Source: Tritrichomonas musculus
Taxonomy: Eukaryota; Parabasalia; Tritrichomonadida; Tritrichomonadidae
Assembly (NCBI GenBank): GCA_039105265.1
Contig: JAPFFF010000056.1
Coordinates: 744,001-808,000 of the forward strand
Direction: 5' to 3'
Length of the DNA stretch: 64,000 nt
The notes beneath the pieces are model-generated. The model did no database searches and was not told where the DNA came from. It worked only from the letters and a program-made list of their open reading frames with translations. Shown here in pieces: positions 10,381 through 21,019 of the stretch (its first letter is position 1; each line of letters opens with the position of its first letter). The position numbers and the translations under genes were made by a program.

Positions 10381-12534
10381 AATTCAAAATATTTCGAAAA
10401 ATAAAATATAAATATTATATGAGAAATTAAAACTTATCAAAAAAATATTTTAAAAATAAGCTATCAGGAATCATAAGAAATTAATATTTAAAAATAGTTC
10501 CTTTTTATTAAAAATTGAAAATCTGCATATAATGGAGATATTATAAAATTAAGTATTTGACCATTTTTTAGATTAAATGTTAATATAAAAGATTAGTAAA
10601 AGTGAATATGATATTAAAATAAAGTAAAATTGAATTTAAAAAGATTTAAAATATATCAAATATTTGAGGTTTTTCATAATTCAAAAAATCCAGTAAAATT
10701 ATTCAAAAAAATCGTTATAAACACCTCCTATGATATTATTTTTGAGTAATTCTCAAAAAAATTGTAGAATTATTAGCTATTATAATTTTCATTTAAAAAT
10801 AATTATGATATTGATGTATATTATAAAAAAGATTTATTTACGATATTTTACAATTGAATTAAGTTTCGAAAAAGAAAAATTCAAAGGGAAATTAGATTTT
10901 ATTTTGGTGATAAATTAAATAAAAATTGAATGGTTATTACACATTTAAATTGAAATAAATAAAATAATTGCAAACGTATATATAAGTCAATAAATTATAA
11001 ACGCATTGAGAATAAAAAAATTTAAAATTTTTTAACTTGAATTAATTTTTTGTGATCAATGAGATTCTTTTCTTCGAATTAAAAAATAAATCAATTTGGA
11101 ATTCATAGATTTACAAAAATGATATAGAAATTTTGTTAATAAATCGTTTTTATGCTTCTGAATTGCAATCGAATATACATTGAATTTTTCAATAAAATCA
11201 ATTTTTGAGGGGAATGGAAATATCATTCATTCTTCAAATACTGAAAGAATTTTGATTTTTTTGATTATTAAGAAATATCCGATAACTACTTCATCATATG
11301 AATATAAATTATTTTTATCATAATGTATATTAAATATATAAAATATATAATATTCATCTGATTTTGTTTATATTTATTATTATCTTAAATACATTTAAAT
11401 TAATATATATTTTAAAAATTGTTTTGCTTTTTTAAAATTTCTAATGAATGTAAAAAATTTAGATAATCGCATTTTATATTTTTGCTTTTTCTTCTCAATT
11501 ATTTTCCGATCAATTGAAAAAATGAGAGGATTTGAATGCCTTCTCAATGATATTACCTAACATTATCAGCTGTTTAAAAAACTTATCTTTAGTAACACCC
11601 CGTCATTTTTTTAAAAAACTTTCGATATAATGCATTAAAACAGAAATCGAAGTCCAAAAAAACAAAAAAAAAACAAAAAAAAAAAAAACAATTGAATATT
11701 TTATTTAAGACATTAATCAAAAATCGGGCTCCGTCCAGCTCTATGTTTTTTAGTACAGTTTTAATATAGCGCCTTACTTTTTTCTCGATTTTCTTCGTCA
11801 TATGTTTTTTGAGCGACGTTTTTTTTTCTCAATCCCTAAGTAAATTATTGTAATACTTCTAATTTAACATTAAAAAAAATTAAATTTCTGATAATTTTTT
11901 TCTTGTCTTTAGTTTTTTCTATGAAATAATTATTCTTATTTTTTTTTTTTTTAAAGAACAGGAAATGAAAATAATATAATTTAAAACAGCAGTATCATGT
12001 TATAATTTATTGTGAATATTGATGAGTTGTATTGTTGACATTTAAAATGGAATAATCTCATTCATTGAAATTGAAAATCTGGATTATGTTCATTTTTGCA
12101 TAAAAGCAATATATAATATTTTTTCAAACATATTTGATTAATATAGCACATTAAAATCCATGGATTTAGGGCGGAATAATCGTTGAATAGTTACCATGGT
12201 TAGATGGCTTATATTAGTTTTTATTATTAATTATTCATTATTATATTTATAAACCTATTTTAATAAAATATAATTTATTATATATTAAGATATTTGAATT
12301 TAAAATTTTTTTCAGAATATTCAATTTTTTGATTTGTATAAAAGATGTTTAAAAAAAAAAATAAATATGTTTATATTTATAATCAATCATTTATTTTTTG
12401 AATTAATGTAAAAAATAAATTGTAATAAAGTTGATGATTTATTAAAACTATTCAATAAATAGTTTTATTTATATAATATTAGAAAATTCATTTAATTAAT
12501 ATTATGTATTAAATGGGAAGTCGAAAATGAGCTC

Positions 12535-13455
12535 GTAGCGAGCTATGTTAGGATTGGAGATAGTAGAGACCACACCATAACGTATATTACTATAATTGAA
12601 CAAAAAAAATGTTTGATATGAATAATATTGAATAAGTAAGCATAATCTATATACATTTCTGAGTAAAAAATAGTGTTGATATCATTAATGTTGTATATTT
12701 TTTAATCAAAATAATACTTAATGATATCATAGGTGGAGTTAGGCCGGAGCAAATGATAAAGATGCGCGTCATAATGTTCTCTACTAATGGAATATCTGCA
12801 TATTAAATAAATATTTATTAAACATAATTGATATTTATTGAATTATATTAACTCACAAATGAAATATAATAGAGTATAATGGCCAGTAAATGAAATATAA
12901 TGTAGAATGATAGTTTATAAATGATATAAAAAGGAATATTTTTCAATGTATTTGTTTAAAAGTAAAATAAGATTGAGATTATTGAAATATAAGGAAAAAA
13001 AGGTGGTATTTAAAGGAGATATATTGCATTATAATGGAGATTAAATGAAATATGATATAATATAATGACGCCGAAATGAAAAATAATGCAATATAATGAT
13101 CAACAATTGAAATATAGTTCAGTATAATGATTTACAAGAGGAATATGAATCAAAATTTGGCAATATACCGGTAAACATTTGAAATATGACGCATTTCAAT
13201 GTGATAAAAGGACACATAAAAGCTGTATGTCAATGACAACTATGAATTGAAATCAGAATATAATGCAAAAATTGCAACCCTCGAAGCTAGAATGGCCACT
13301 CTTGAGTCAACATAAAAATAATTACATTTTAGAAGTGATTGTTATTTTTATGTATTAAAAATAATAATTATTATAATTGAACCTATCCCTAGAGAGATCG
13401 AAGGTGAGATCAGGCCTGGGTAGATGTTAAGGACGCACAACCTAACGTATTACAA
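12535..13455. repeat. Three degenerate copies of a GC-richer ~55-nt motif, with AATGAAATATAATG-type repeats between them
   Basis: Copies at about 12535-12590, 12729-12779 and 13399-13455 share the skeleton GAG-T-AGG...GG...GA, then CACA-C-TAACGT (best seen in AGGTGAGATCAGGCCTGGG and GGTGGAGTTAGGCCGGAGC). Between the second and third copies, from about 12850 to 13200, the words AATGAAATATAATG and ATATAATG recur many times. A short coiled-coil-like peptide frame (SEYNAKIATLEARMATLEST) ends at 13313. These are the only internal sequences of the element that stand out from simple AT-rich DNA. Their nature is unknown. Confidence 0.5.
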
Positions 13456-15819
13456 TCACAGATAAGTAAAATATTGAAGTATTAACAATTGTATCAAATG
13501 ATGATAATCCAATATAAAGTAAATTACCTATTAGCAAATAAATAATATTACAATTTCCAAATAGATAGGCTAAATGTAATGTCTATCAATATATTTTTAA
13601 GTAATAAACTTACACCGTAAACTTTAAAAAATAAGATACAGATTTCATAATCCAAAATAAAATCAAAATTCTATAATATTCTGACTTTTTGATGCATTAT
13701 ACAATAATTTTATAAATGATCCTCTCAATAAAGATTAATATTTACTTAATTATTTATAATTTTATTGAGATAAATGAAAATTAAAAAAAAAAAAAATATT
13801 ATTTAAATAACCGTTATTATTTGAAATTTTTATTAATCGTTTATCTCTTAATAAATATAAATATATCATGATTATAATTGGATATTTATTATAGAAAGGA
13901 TATTTTTTTACAAATAATATATTAAATGTAATGCAAATCTAGGAATATCAAAAATATTTTCAAACTATTTTAAATAACATGTAAAGTATTCAAAAATAAC
14001 AATGGGAAAACGAATATTATCTTGAAATAAAAATAATGACAAGCATTATTTTATAATTATTTGAAATATATTTATTTTAAAAATAACAAAATATAATAGT
14101 GCAATATAGAATTATTAATTTTTATAATTTTCATGATTATTATCAATTTAAATTTAAATTTTTATATTATAATATATTAATAAGAAGCAATTGTAAGAAT
14201 AATATGCTTAAAATATTTTTGGAATCTTCAAATTAAATTTTAATAATCATGAATAAAAAGAAACTAGGTTATTTCATTAACCATATAAACTTTAAGATTT
14301 AATATAAATCTTCAGTTAAAAATTAAAAGCTTTAATTTGGATAAATAAAATCTGGACTTAAAAATATATTTAGAATTGTTGTTTTGAAATAATAAATATA
14401 ATTTATTCTTTAAATAGTTCATATATAAAATTAATTATTGATTTTAATTTATTTTACTTCATTTTTTATCGAGAAAAAGATAAAATAAGATTAAAAATCA
14501 TTATATTCATGTCATTCAAATTCATTCAATTTGGTTATATTAAAGATATATGGTGTAAAATACAAATCAAATAAGAATTAAATATTTTATTAATATATTA
14601 TAATTTTATTTTCTGAAAACTTATTTTCGGTTAATAATTAAAATTGATATAAATTTTAATCTATGTTCACAAAAATTTCAGATGATTATTTTATACACTA
14701 TACAAATGTTTAATAAATCAAAATTTTCAAAAATACTTTGATTTATTTTGTATATTAGTTAAAAAAAGAATACATTTAAATTTCAAATCATCAAACTTCA
14801 AATTAATATAAAAGATAATAAATAATTCATATTTCATACTCATTAATTCTTAACTGATATATTTGAATATAACCATTTTAAAAATACGTTTTGAATTTTT
14901 TGAAAATCGATTTTTGAGAAATAAAATAATATAAACTTTTAAATCTTATTAATAACTTTTAATTTAAAATATTAAAATGATTATTTAAATACTGTTATAT
15001 ATACATTCAATATATTTAAAGTATAATTTAGTAACATAAGCATTTTTGGTAAATATACTAAAAAGCATTAAAATATAAAATTTATAACAATCAGAAATAT
15101 TGAGATAAAAAAAATTGAAAACATTCAAAAATATTCAAAACAATATTTAAAACGTACAGATCTAATTCAATTATCAATTCTTAAATATCATATTATATAA
15201 AATTATTTATTCAATTTTTTTTAAACACCCAAAATCTATTCCTACTTGCAAATATTAATTTTGAATTAGATACTATAATATTTTAAATTACATCAAATCA
15301 ATGTGAAGTTTAATTTTTTATTCAAAAAATAATTGAATTCACGTGAAAAACAATGTTACTCCATATTTTTGTTCTAAAATGAATAATAATAAACCAATTT
15401 AAAGGTAAAATATTACTAAAAACACTATATCATCATTTTCTCAAATATCTAAGCTACCTCTCAAAAAATATGCTCATTTTTATATTTTATGAATAAACAA
15501 TTAGTATTAATTATTAAATTAAGAATTTTTTTAGAATTGAAAAAAGTAAATATTCCTTAAATAATTATTTAAAGAAAAATTGATTTTTTTTGCATTTATT
15601 AATAATATAATACTTGCACAAACACATTTTATATTATTCACACTTATTTATTACTTTCATTAGCCAAATATTTTATCATTTTATATTTAATTAAACCAAA
15701 TTCTTTAGAATTAAAATAATAATTACTTTTAAATCATTAAATTTTACCGGTAATATTCATTTTTCATTTTTTCAATTATTAAATGATTTTTTAAAAGTTT
15801 TTTTCTTAATAAAAATCCA

Positions 15820-15990
15820 CTGGTGAAAAGTCGAAAATGAATTTTTAAAATTGAATAAAAAATGAAGTAAATTGAATACTACCAAAGGTGAAAAGTGCGA
15901 AATGAAGTAAACATCGCACTTTTCACCAGTTGATTTGAATGGCAATTTGGCCGTTAAGTGAATTTGAGGGGGTGATTTTTACTGAAGCCC
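15820..15990 (-). repeat. Right 171-bp terminal inverted repeat of the MULE-type element
   Basis: Reverse-complement partner of 10210-10380, bounded on the right by the second copy of the 9-bp target duplication (15991-15999). Confidence 0.9.
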
Positions 15991-15999
15991 TCCAAAAAG

Positions 16000-16778
16000 T
16001 TGCTTTCAAAAAGTCAAAAATATTTTCTAAGTATAAAAAGTCTTTTCCTAAAAGTCACTAAAATATTCCATTTCCTCAAAAGTTGTTTTCAAAAAGTCAA
16101 ACCTTTGATTCCTATGAGTAAAAGTGATATGCTAAAAAGAAGAAGAAGCATTCCTATACCCAGAACTTTTTTAATAAAAGAGACAATTTTTTTAACTAAT
16201 TTTACTATAATTATCATACAATATCTCATAAAATTTATATCAAAAACTCATCATTTTATATTATATTGAAATATAATATAAATGCTCAATAATATTTAAT
16301 AAATGCATACATATATATTAAAAGTTTCATTATTTTGTTATTGACGACGTTTGGGAACTCAAACCTACAACGTCCATTCAATTTAAGAAATTTTAATACT
16401 TCTTGAATCATATCATTTTCAACAATTGAAAATCATAGATTAAACTTGTATTTAAAATGCAAATATTGTTTTTAAAATGTATAATTTTCGCTTGTAAAAA
16501 ATAAATCATTCAAAAAGTTGCTAAAATTTCTACCATGTTCGAGAAAAAGTGACAATTTCTACATCTACATTCTAATAAAACAAACAGGACCTAATTCTAG
16601 AAATTCTGACTTTTTTACTTTCTCAGCAATTCTTGAGGAATAATAATAATAAATATTATTAATATTCATTAACTTTTTATTTTTTGACTTTCCTTTCTGA
16701 ATCAATAATCTTTTTTTTAAGTATAATTTATCAAAATATTCATCTTTACATTTGTAATTTAGAATAAATAAGAAGAAA
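16000..16778. other. Intergenic region with AAAAAGTC words, no gene seen
   Basis: The words CAAAAAGTC and AAAAAGTCTTTTCC recur several times between 16005 and 16100. A T-arm-like sequence near 16340-16372 is not supported by the rest of a tRNA. Nothing else was recognised. Confidence 0.5.
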
Positions 16779-16857
16779 GGTTGCTTGGCCGAGCGGTCTA
16801 AGGCGCCAGAGTCAGATTCTGGTCCGCAAGGGCGTGGGTTCAAATCCCACAGCAGCC
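16779..16857 (+). tRNA. tRNA-Leu(CAG)
   Basis: Acceptor stem GGTTGCT pairs with AGCAGCC. The D arm is GGCCGAGCGGTCTAAGGC, and the anticodon stem CCAGA/TCTGG encloses loop GTCAGAT with anticodon CAG at 16813-16815. There is a type II variable arm, and the T arm reads GTGGGTTCAAATCCCAC. The long variable arm and anticodon give leucine (CUG codon). No intron is seen. Confidence 0.95.
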
Positions 16858-16858
16858 A

Positions 16859-16865
16859 TTTTTTT
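16859..16865 (+). terminator. Pol III T7 terminator of tRNA-Leu(CAG)
   Basis: Seven T begin 2 bases after the mature tRNA end, the standard Pol III stop signal. Confidence 0.85.
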
Positions 16866-16883
16866 GCTTTTTTCTTTGTCTTA

Positions 16884-17648
16884 TTAAATTTCTCTTTTTT
16901 GTTTTTGTTGATTTTTTGAATAATAATTGTTGTGAAATCTTAAATATTCATCTGAAAAAGAAATGATATTTTCATTGTAATCATCTAATGTTTTTTGTAT
17001 ACATTTTGATAATTTATAGTAATTCTCTGTAAATGAAATTATTTCTAAAAAAATTGTATTTCGGGATTCATCCATTTCTCTTAAAGCTTTTTTTAAACAA
17101 CTATCTGTACTTGGATTTAAATAAATTTTGTTGAATGACATTCTATATGGTTCGTTTTTGTTAATAAAAGCACTATTATAGTTTTGAATTTTGGAAATTA
17201 TTGATTTAGCTGAATCATTAAAATAAGTGTTTAATGTTAAAATATTCTCATTATGTTCTTTGATTTTTTTGAAATGCTTGACATGTTTGCTTTTTATGAA
17301 ATCATTATTCAAACTCAATATTTTTGAAATATATTCATTATAATAACAATTGTCTATAATTTTGGATATTCCTACAAAATGCAAAATGGAAGAAAGTAAC
17401 ATTATTATACTTGAAATTATAAAAAAGATGATTGTACAAAGGTTGGGTTTTTCATCTTCTTCGGGCTTACAACAACAACACAATAGAATAAAAAGGATTA
17501 TAAAATATCCTATACATAAAAAAATAAAAATTAGAATAACCAATGGAAAAACATAACTCATTATTAATGGCGGTGAGAATTGATCAAGAAGGATTATTGG
17601 TTCTTTGCTGGACACTTGCTGAATAAAAAACAATAAGAATAAATTCAT
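16884..17648 (-). CDS. Small secretory-pathway membrane protein, unrecognised
   Basis: The ATG at 17648 gives 254 aa; reading further upstream has no ATG. Residues 1-14 (MNLFLLFFIQQVSS) look like a signal peptide. Hydrophobic helix 1 lies at about 28-60 (SYVFPLVILIFIFLCIGYFI), followed by a cytosolic-looking CCCCKPEEDEKP turn that could be palmitoylated, then hydrophobic helix 2 at about 73-97. The remaining ~155 residues are Asn/Lys-rich and helical, with several cysteines, and probably face the lumen or outside. The layout (signal peptide, two membrane helices around a Cys cluster, soluble tail) recalls part of prominin/tweety-type proteins but is too short, and I do not assign it. Its 3' end is 26 bp from the tRNA. 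Confidence 0.6.
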   Translation of the reverse strand: MNLFLLFFIQQVSSKEPIILLDQFSPPLIMSYVFPLVILIFIFLCIGYFIILFILLCCCCKPEEDEKPNLCTIIFFIISSIIMLLSSILHFVGISKIIDNCYYNEYISKILSLNNDFIKSKHVKHFKKIKEHNENILTLNTYFNDSAKSIISKIQNYNSAFINKNEPYRMSFNKIYLNPSTDSCLKKALREMDESRNTIFLEIISFTENYYKLSKCIQKTLDDYNENIISFSDEYLRFHNNYYSKNQQKQKREI

Positions 17649-17891
17649 TATATGCTTTGTTATGCCCAACTTTATTTATGTAATTGAACGATCAATTTTA
17701 AAAATTTTTAAAAAAATTCAAATTTTTGCCCTAGTTCATTTCAATTGAAATTGAAGAGCTTTTATTTATTGAAATTTAATAAACAGATTTTATAAAAATC
17801 ACTGGTATACTAGTTATTTATTTACTTGTTTCTTTTTGTAATTGAATCATTTGTAATTTTTAAAAATTGAAGAGAATCAGTATATTAATGA

Positions 17892-18825
17892 ACGGTACAG
17901 CGGTCAGATGTAAAGTGTCAAAAAATTGAGAACAAAATTAAATAACCTGGAAATGCCTAAAAAAGTTATATATAACAGTTAATTTTATATAATATAAAAT
18001 CAAATTCTTAAGGACGACCTTTCTATGAAAAATGATCGTCGTGGTTACATTTAATTTTTCCTCAATCTTTCTTAATTTTATTGTAAAACTCATATTAACA
18101 AATAAATAATTGGAATATAATGCATATAAAAAATAATTAAATAATTATTCAGCTTTGAAAAAGAGATATTTCAAAAAATAAAAGTGAATTAAACTAAAAT
18201 ACGTTTATATTTTTACTAAGAATTTCAAAATGTAATAACTCAATTTCAAATAAAAACAATTTTGTTTTCTATGCACCATTTATTAAATAACATGAATATT
18301 TAAAATAATCCGGTTCCAAACTCATAATATATTAAAGAAAAAGATGAAATTTTAGTAGATTAAATAAAAAAATGTTTAAATATGATAAATAACAAGTATT
18401 AATATTACTTTTCGAACCGGATATCAATAATTTATTCTATTTGATTTGTATTAACACAAAAACAAGTTTCTTTTTTCCCTTCTAACTTGAGTTATTAAAT
18501 TTTTTAATTTTCAATGATTTACGATGAAAATGAATACAAAAATTAATCGATATAAAAAAAATTATAAACGGTGAAAGGTCGTCCTTAAATGAAATTTGGA
18601 AGTAAATTTTTAAATTTATAGACATACCATATGAAAAAAATTTTTTTTGAATGGATAAAATGAGTTTTTCATTCAAATTTAATCAACATAAATCTCCAAA
18701 TCAAATTAGAAAATCCTTCCAATATTTTAATAATTTATTATATATAATGTGTTCTATTTAAATATTTGGTTTGTTTCGATTATTTCAGTTTTTTAAATAC
18801 TTTAAACACTTTACATCCGATCATT
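17892..18825. mobile_element. Nested-palindrome MITE-like element, ~0.93 kb
   Basis: A perfect 9-bp direct repeat TATTAATGA flanks the region (17883-17891 and 18826-18834). Inside, inverted pairs are nested: AGATGTAAAGTGT near the left end with ACACTTTACATCC near the right end, a perfect 16-bp pair TTAAGGACGACCTTTC (18008-18023) with its complement (18573-18588), and TCCGGTTC with GAACCGGA near 18310 and 18414. There is no ORF. The 9-bp duplication would fit a Mutator-type MITE, but the outermost termini do not align base for base. Confidence 0.45.
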
Positions 18826-19031
18826 TATTAATGACGATTTATTGAAATTTAATTTTTTTTCTCAGAAATTGGGGAAAAACAGTATAAACAAACTTAACAC
18901 TTGTTTCAAAACAATATATTACAAAATAAGCTCAAATAGCCCAAAATTGGTCGAAAAAAATAAAATTTTAAAAATCATAAAATACGTTAAGTCACTTAAC
19001 TTGAATACCTCTAGTAAAATAATAAAAGTGG

Positions 19032-19255
19032 AAAAAAAAGTTATTGTAAATTATTCAAAATGGGAAAAATAAAAAAAGTTATTGTAAATTATTCAAAATG
19101 GGAAAAATAAAAAAAGTTATTGTAAATTATTCAAAATGGGAAAAATAAAAAAAGTTATTGTAAATTATCGAAAATGGAAAAAAAAAAGTTATTGTAAATT
19201 ATTCAAAATGGGAAAAATAAAAAAAGTTATTGTAAATTATTGAAAAAAGGAAAAT
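19032..19255 (+). repeat. About six tandem copies of a 38-bp unit upstream of the BspA gene
   Basis: The unit is A7, GTTATTGTAAATTATTCAAA, then ATGGGAAAAAT. The outer copies are slightly diverged. The array ends ~40 bp before the ATG at 19295. The duplicated BspA fragment further right has only one unit at the same position, so the array expanded after the duplication, or collapsed in the other copy. Confidence 0.85.
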
Positions 19256-19294
19256 TCTTTTTTATTTCATTTTTTAACTTGTTTAATTATAAAC

Positions 19295-20071
19295 ATGAGC
19301 CAAAATGATCCTGAAAATCAGGCTAATGAAATGTTAGATCAAATAATCAAACAAATACAAAACAATGAAATAACAGAATTAAATATTCCTGATGGAATTA
19401 AAGAATTAAAGAAGTGTCAATTTGCAGGATATCCAATAACCTCTGTAAAAATACCAGATACAATAACAAAACTCCCAGAATCAGTATTTGCTGGATGCAC
19501 ATCTTTAAAAAAAGTGATATGCTCCCAAAACCTAACTTACATTGGCAATTCAGCGTTTTTCCAATGCAATGAACTTGTTGAATTCGAAATCCCAGACTCA
19601 GTTATAAAAATTGATGGAGGAGCCTTTAGATCATGTACAAAACTCAATATAAAAATACCGCCAAACATAAAATGCATTGGAAATTGTGCTTTTTATGATT
19701 GTCTTTCACTTAAAGAGGTAAAAATTCCAGAATCATGTGAAGAAATTGGAGGCAGTTCGTTTTTCAATTGTATTTCACTTGAAGTGCTTGAATTATCACC
19801 GTCATTGAAGTCAATACCAGGAACATGCTTTAGGCAGTGCTCATCACTAAAAAGTGTGATCATCCCTCCTTCTGTTGAAAGTATTGGCAATAATGCTTTT
19901 TCTCATTGTTCTTCCCTTGATCATGTAGAAATTCCTCCATCAGTAAAAACAATGGGAGAACAATCATTTGCATATTGTCCATTAGTAAAAACTTTTGAAA
20001 TTCCTTATTCTTTGCAATATTTTGGAGAATATTGCTTTCATCCATCATTTTTTAAAAGGGTAAAGAAATAA
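19295..20071 (+). CDS. BspA-like leucine-rich repeat protein
   Basis: The 258-aa protein is made almost entirely of LRR_5/BspA-type repeats of about 23 residues with the signature (A/S)F..C.SL..(V/I).IP.S(V/I)..IG, for example SAFFQCNELVEFEIPDSVIK, CAFYDCLSLKEVKIPESCEE and NAFSHCSSLDHVEIPPSVKT. The start MSQNDPENQ is supported by its conservation in the neighbouring duplicate. There is no signal peptide or C-terminal membrane helix, so this copy is probably cytosolic, unlike the surface-anchored BspA proteins of trichomonads. The family mediates protein binding. No catalytic residues are expected. Confidence 0.85.
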   Translation: MSQNDPENQANEMLDQIIKQIQNNEITELNIPDGIKELKKCQFAGYPITSVKIPDTITKLPESVFAGCTSLKKVICSQNLTYIGNSAFFQCNELVEFEIPDSVIKIDGGAFRSCTKLNIKIPPNIKCIGNCAFYDCLSLKEVKIPESCEEIGGSSFFNCISLEVLELSPSLKSIPGTCFRQCSSLKSVIIPPSVESIGNNAFSHCSSLDHVEIPPSVKTMGEQSFAYCPLVKTFEIPYSLQYFGEYCFHPSFFKRVKK

Positions 20072-20565
20072 AAAATTAAATTATTTCTAATTATTTTTAA
20101 AGATAATATTATCTATTTAATCATATATTAAAATAAAGATAAGGAATGAAACTATCAAAGGAGAAAAAAACTTTTTGAAAAAAAAAAAAAAAAAAAAAAT
20201 CGATAACGAAGCGACCGTTTATAAGCTCTTCGTTGTCAACGTTATCAACTTTGAATTGATATCAACTTCAACGTGATAAACAGCATTTGTTTTTTAACAA
20301 CATTGATAATCCAATTTGTTTTTGATTTTCCAAGAGAATTGCCAGCAGGCAAAAAAAATTCGATCACCATTCATTCAAATTCTATTCCAGGACTACAAAA
20401 TAGATATACATTATAAAAATCATAAAAGACAAAATGAGCTCAAGTTAATTCACTTAACTTGAATACCTTTAGTAAAATAATGAAAGTGGAAAAAAAAGTT
20501 ATTGTAAATTATTGAAAAAGGAAAATTCTTTTTTATTTCATTTTTTAACTTGTTTAATTATAAAC
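20072..20565. other. Spacer between BspA copies
   Basis: It holds a 22-A run near 20179-20200, a short run of inverted words around 20202-20290 (GATAACGAAG, CTTCGTTGTC, ACGTTATC) and, from about 20440, sequence homologous to the upstream flank of the first BspA gene. There is no gene. Confidence 0.5.
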
Positions 20566-20928
20566 ATGAGCCAAAATGATCCTGAAAATCAAGCTAATGA
20601 AATGTTAGATCAAACAATCAAACAAATACAAAACAATGAAATAACAGAATTAAATATTCCTGATGGAATTAAAGAATTAAAGAAGTGTCAATTTGCAGGA
20701 TATCCAATAATCTCTGTAAAAATACCAGATACAATAACAAAACTCCCAGAATCAGCATTTGCTGGATGCACTTCTTTAAAAAAAGTGATATGCTCCAAAA
20801 ACCTAACTTACATTGGCAATTCAGCGTTTTTCCAATGCAATGAACTTGTTGAATTCGAAATCCCAGACTCAGTTATAAAAATTGATTTAGCTAAATATCC
20901 AAAAAAAAAAAAAGATATTTCTAGCTGA
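20566..20928 (+). pseudogene. Truncated partial duplicate of the BspA gene
   Basis: ATG 20566 begins the same MSQNDPENQ N-terminus. About 105 residues are nearly identical to the first copy, with a handful of substitutions, through PDSVIKID. The sequence then departs abruptly into a short unrelated tail (LAKYPKKKKDISS) and a stop. The duplication also covers ~100 bp of upstream sequence including one 38-bp unit. This reads as a recent partial gene copy cut off after the fourth repeat. It may still make a 120-residue protein. Confidence 0.75.
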
Positions 20929-21019
20929 ATCCGTGAAATGAATTTAAACCAATTATGGCATAAAATAAAAATCAGCACATGCAGATTCTAAAAGAATAGA
21001 AATTAAAAATATTTTTTTT

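Larger units (their letters stand above)
10210..15990. mobile_element. Mutator-like (MULE-type) element, 5.78 kb, apparently non-autonomous
   Basis: The ends are 171-bp terminal inverted repeats (10210-10380 and 15820-15990), starting GGGCTTCAG and ending CTGAAGCCC, with only about 2 mismatches. The element is flanked by a perfect 9-bp direct duplication TCCAAAAAG (10201-10209 and 15991-15999). Long inverted termini plus a 9-bp duplication are the signature of Mutator-like elements, a group known in trichomonads. Inside I find no transposase: every ORF is under ~75 aa and not protein-like, and the interior is very AT-rich. It is therefore probably moved by a transposase encoded elsewhere. Near-identical termini imply a recent insertion. 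Confidence 0.85.

Noticed and set aside
11589-11801. 70-aa ORF in the MULE interior
   Set aside because: Low-complexity A/T-run translation (poly-Phe, Lys) with no domain. It does not resemble a transposase.
16340-16372. tRNA T-arm-like sequence on the minus strand (GGTTTGAGTTCCC)
   Set aside because: No D arm, anticodon arm or matching acceptor stem could be placed next to it.
18842-19072. 76-aa Lys-rich ORF before the BspA gene
   Set aside because: It ends inside the 38-bp repeat array, is Lys/Asn/Ile low-complexity, and its counterpart before the duplicated copy is not conserved as a frame.
19032-19255. CRISPR array or coding repeat
   Set aside because: The 38-bp units are directly contiguous with no spacers, and the frame through them is interrupted by TAA in each unit.
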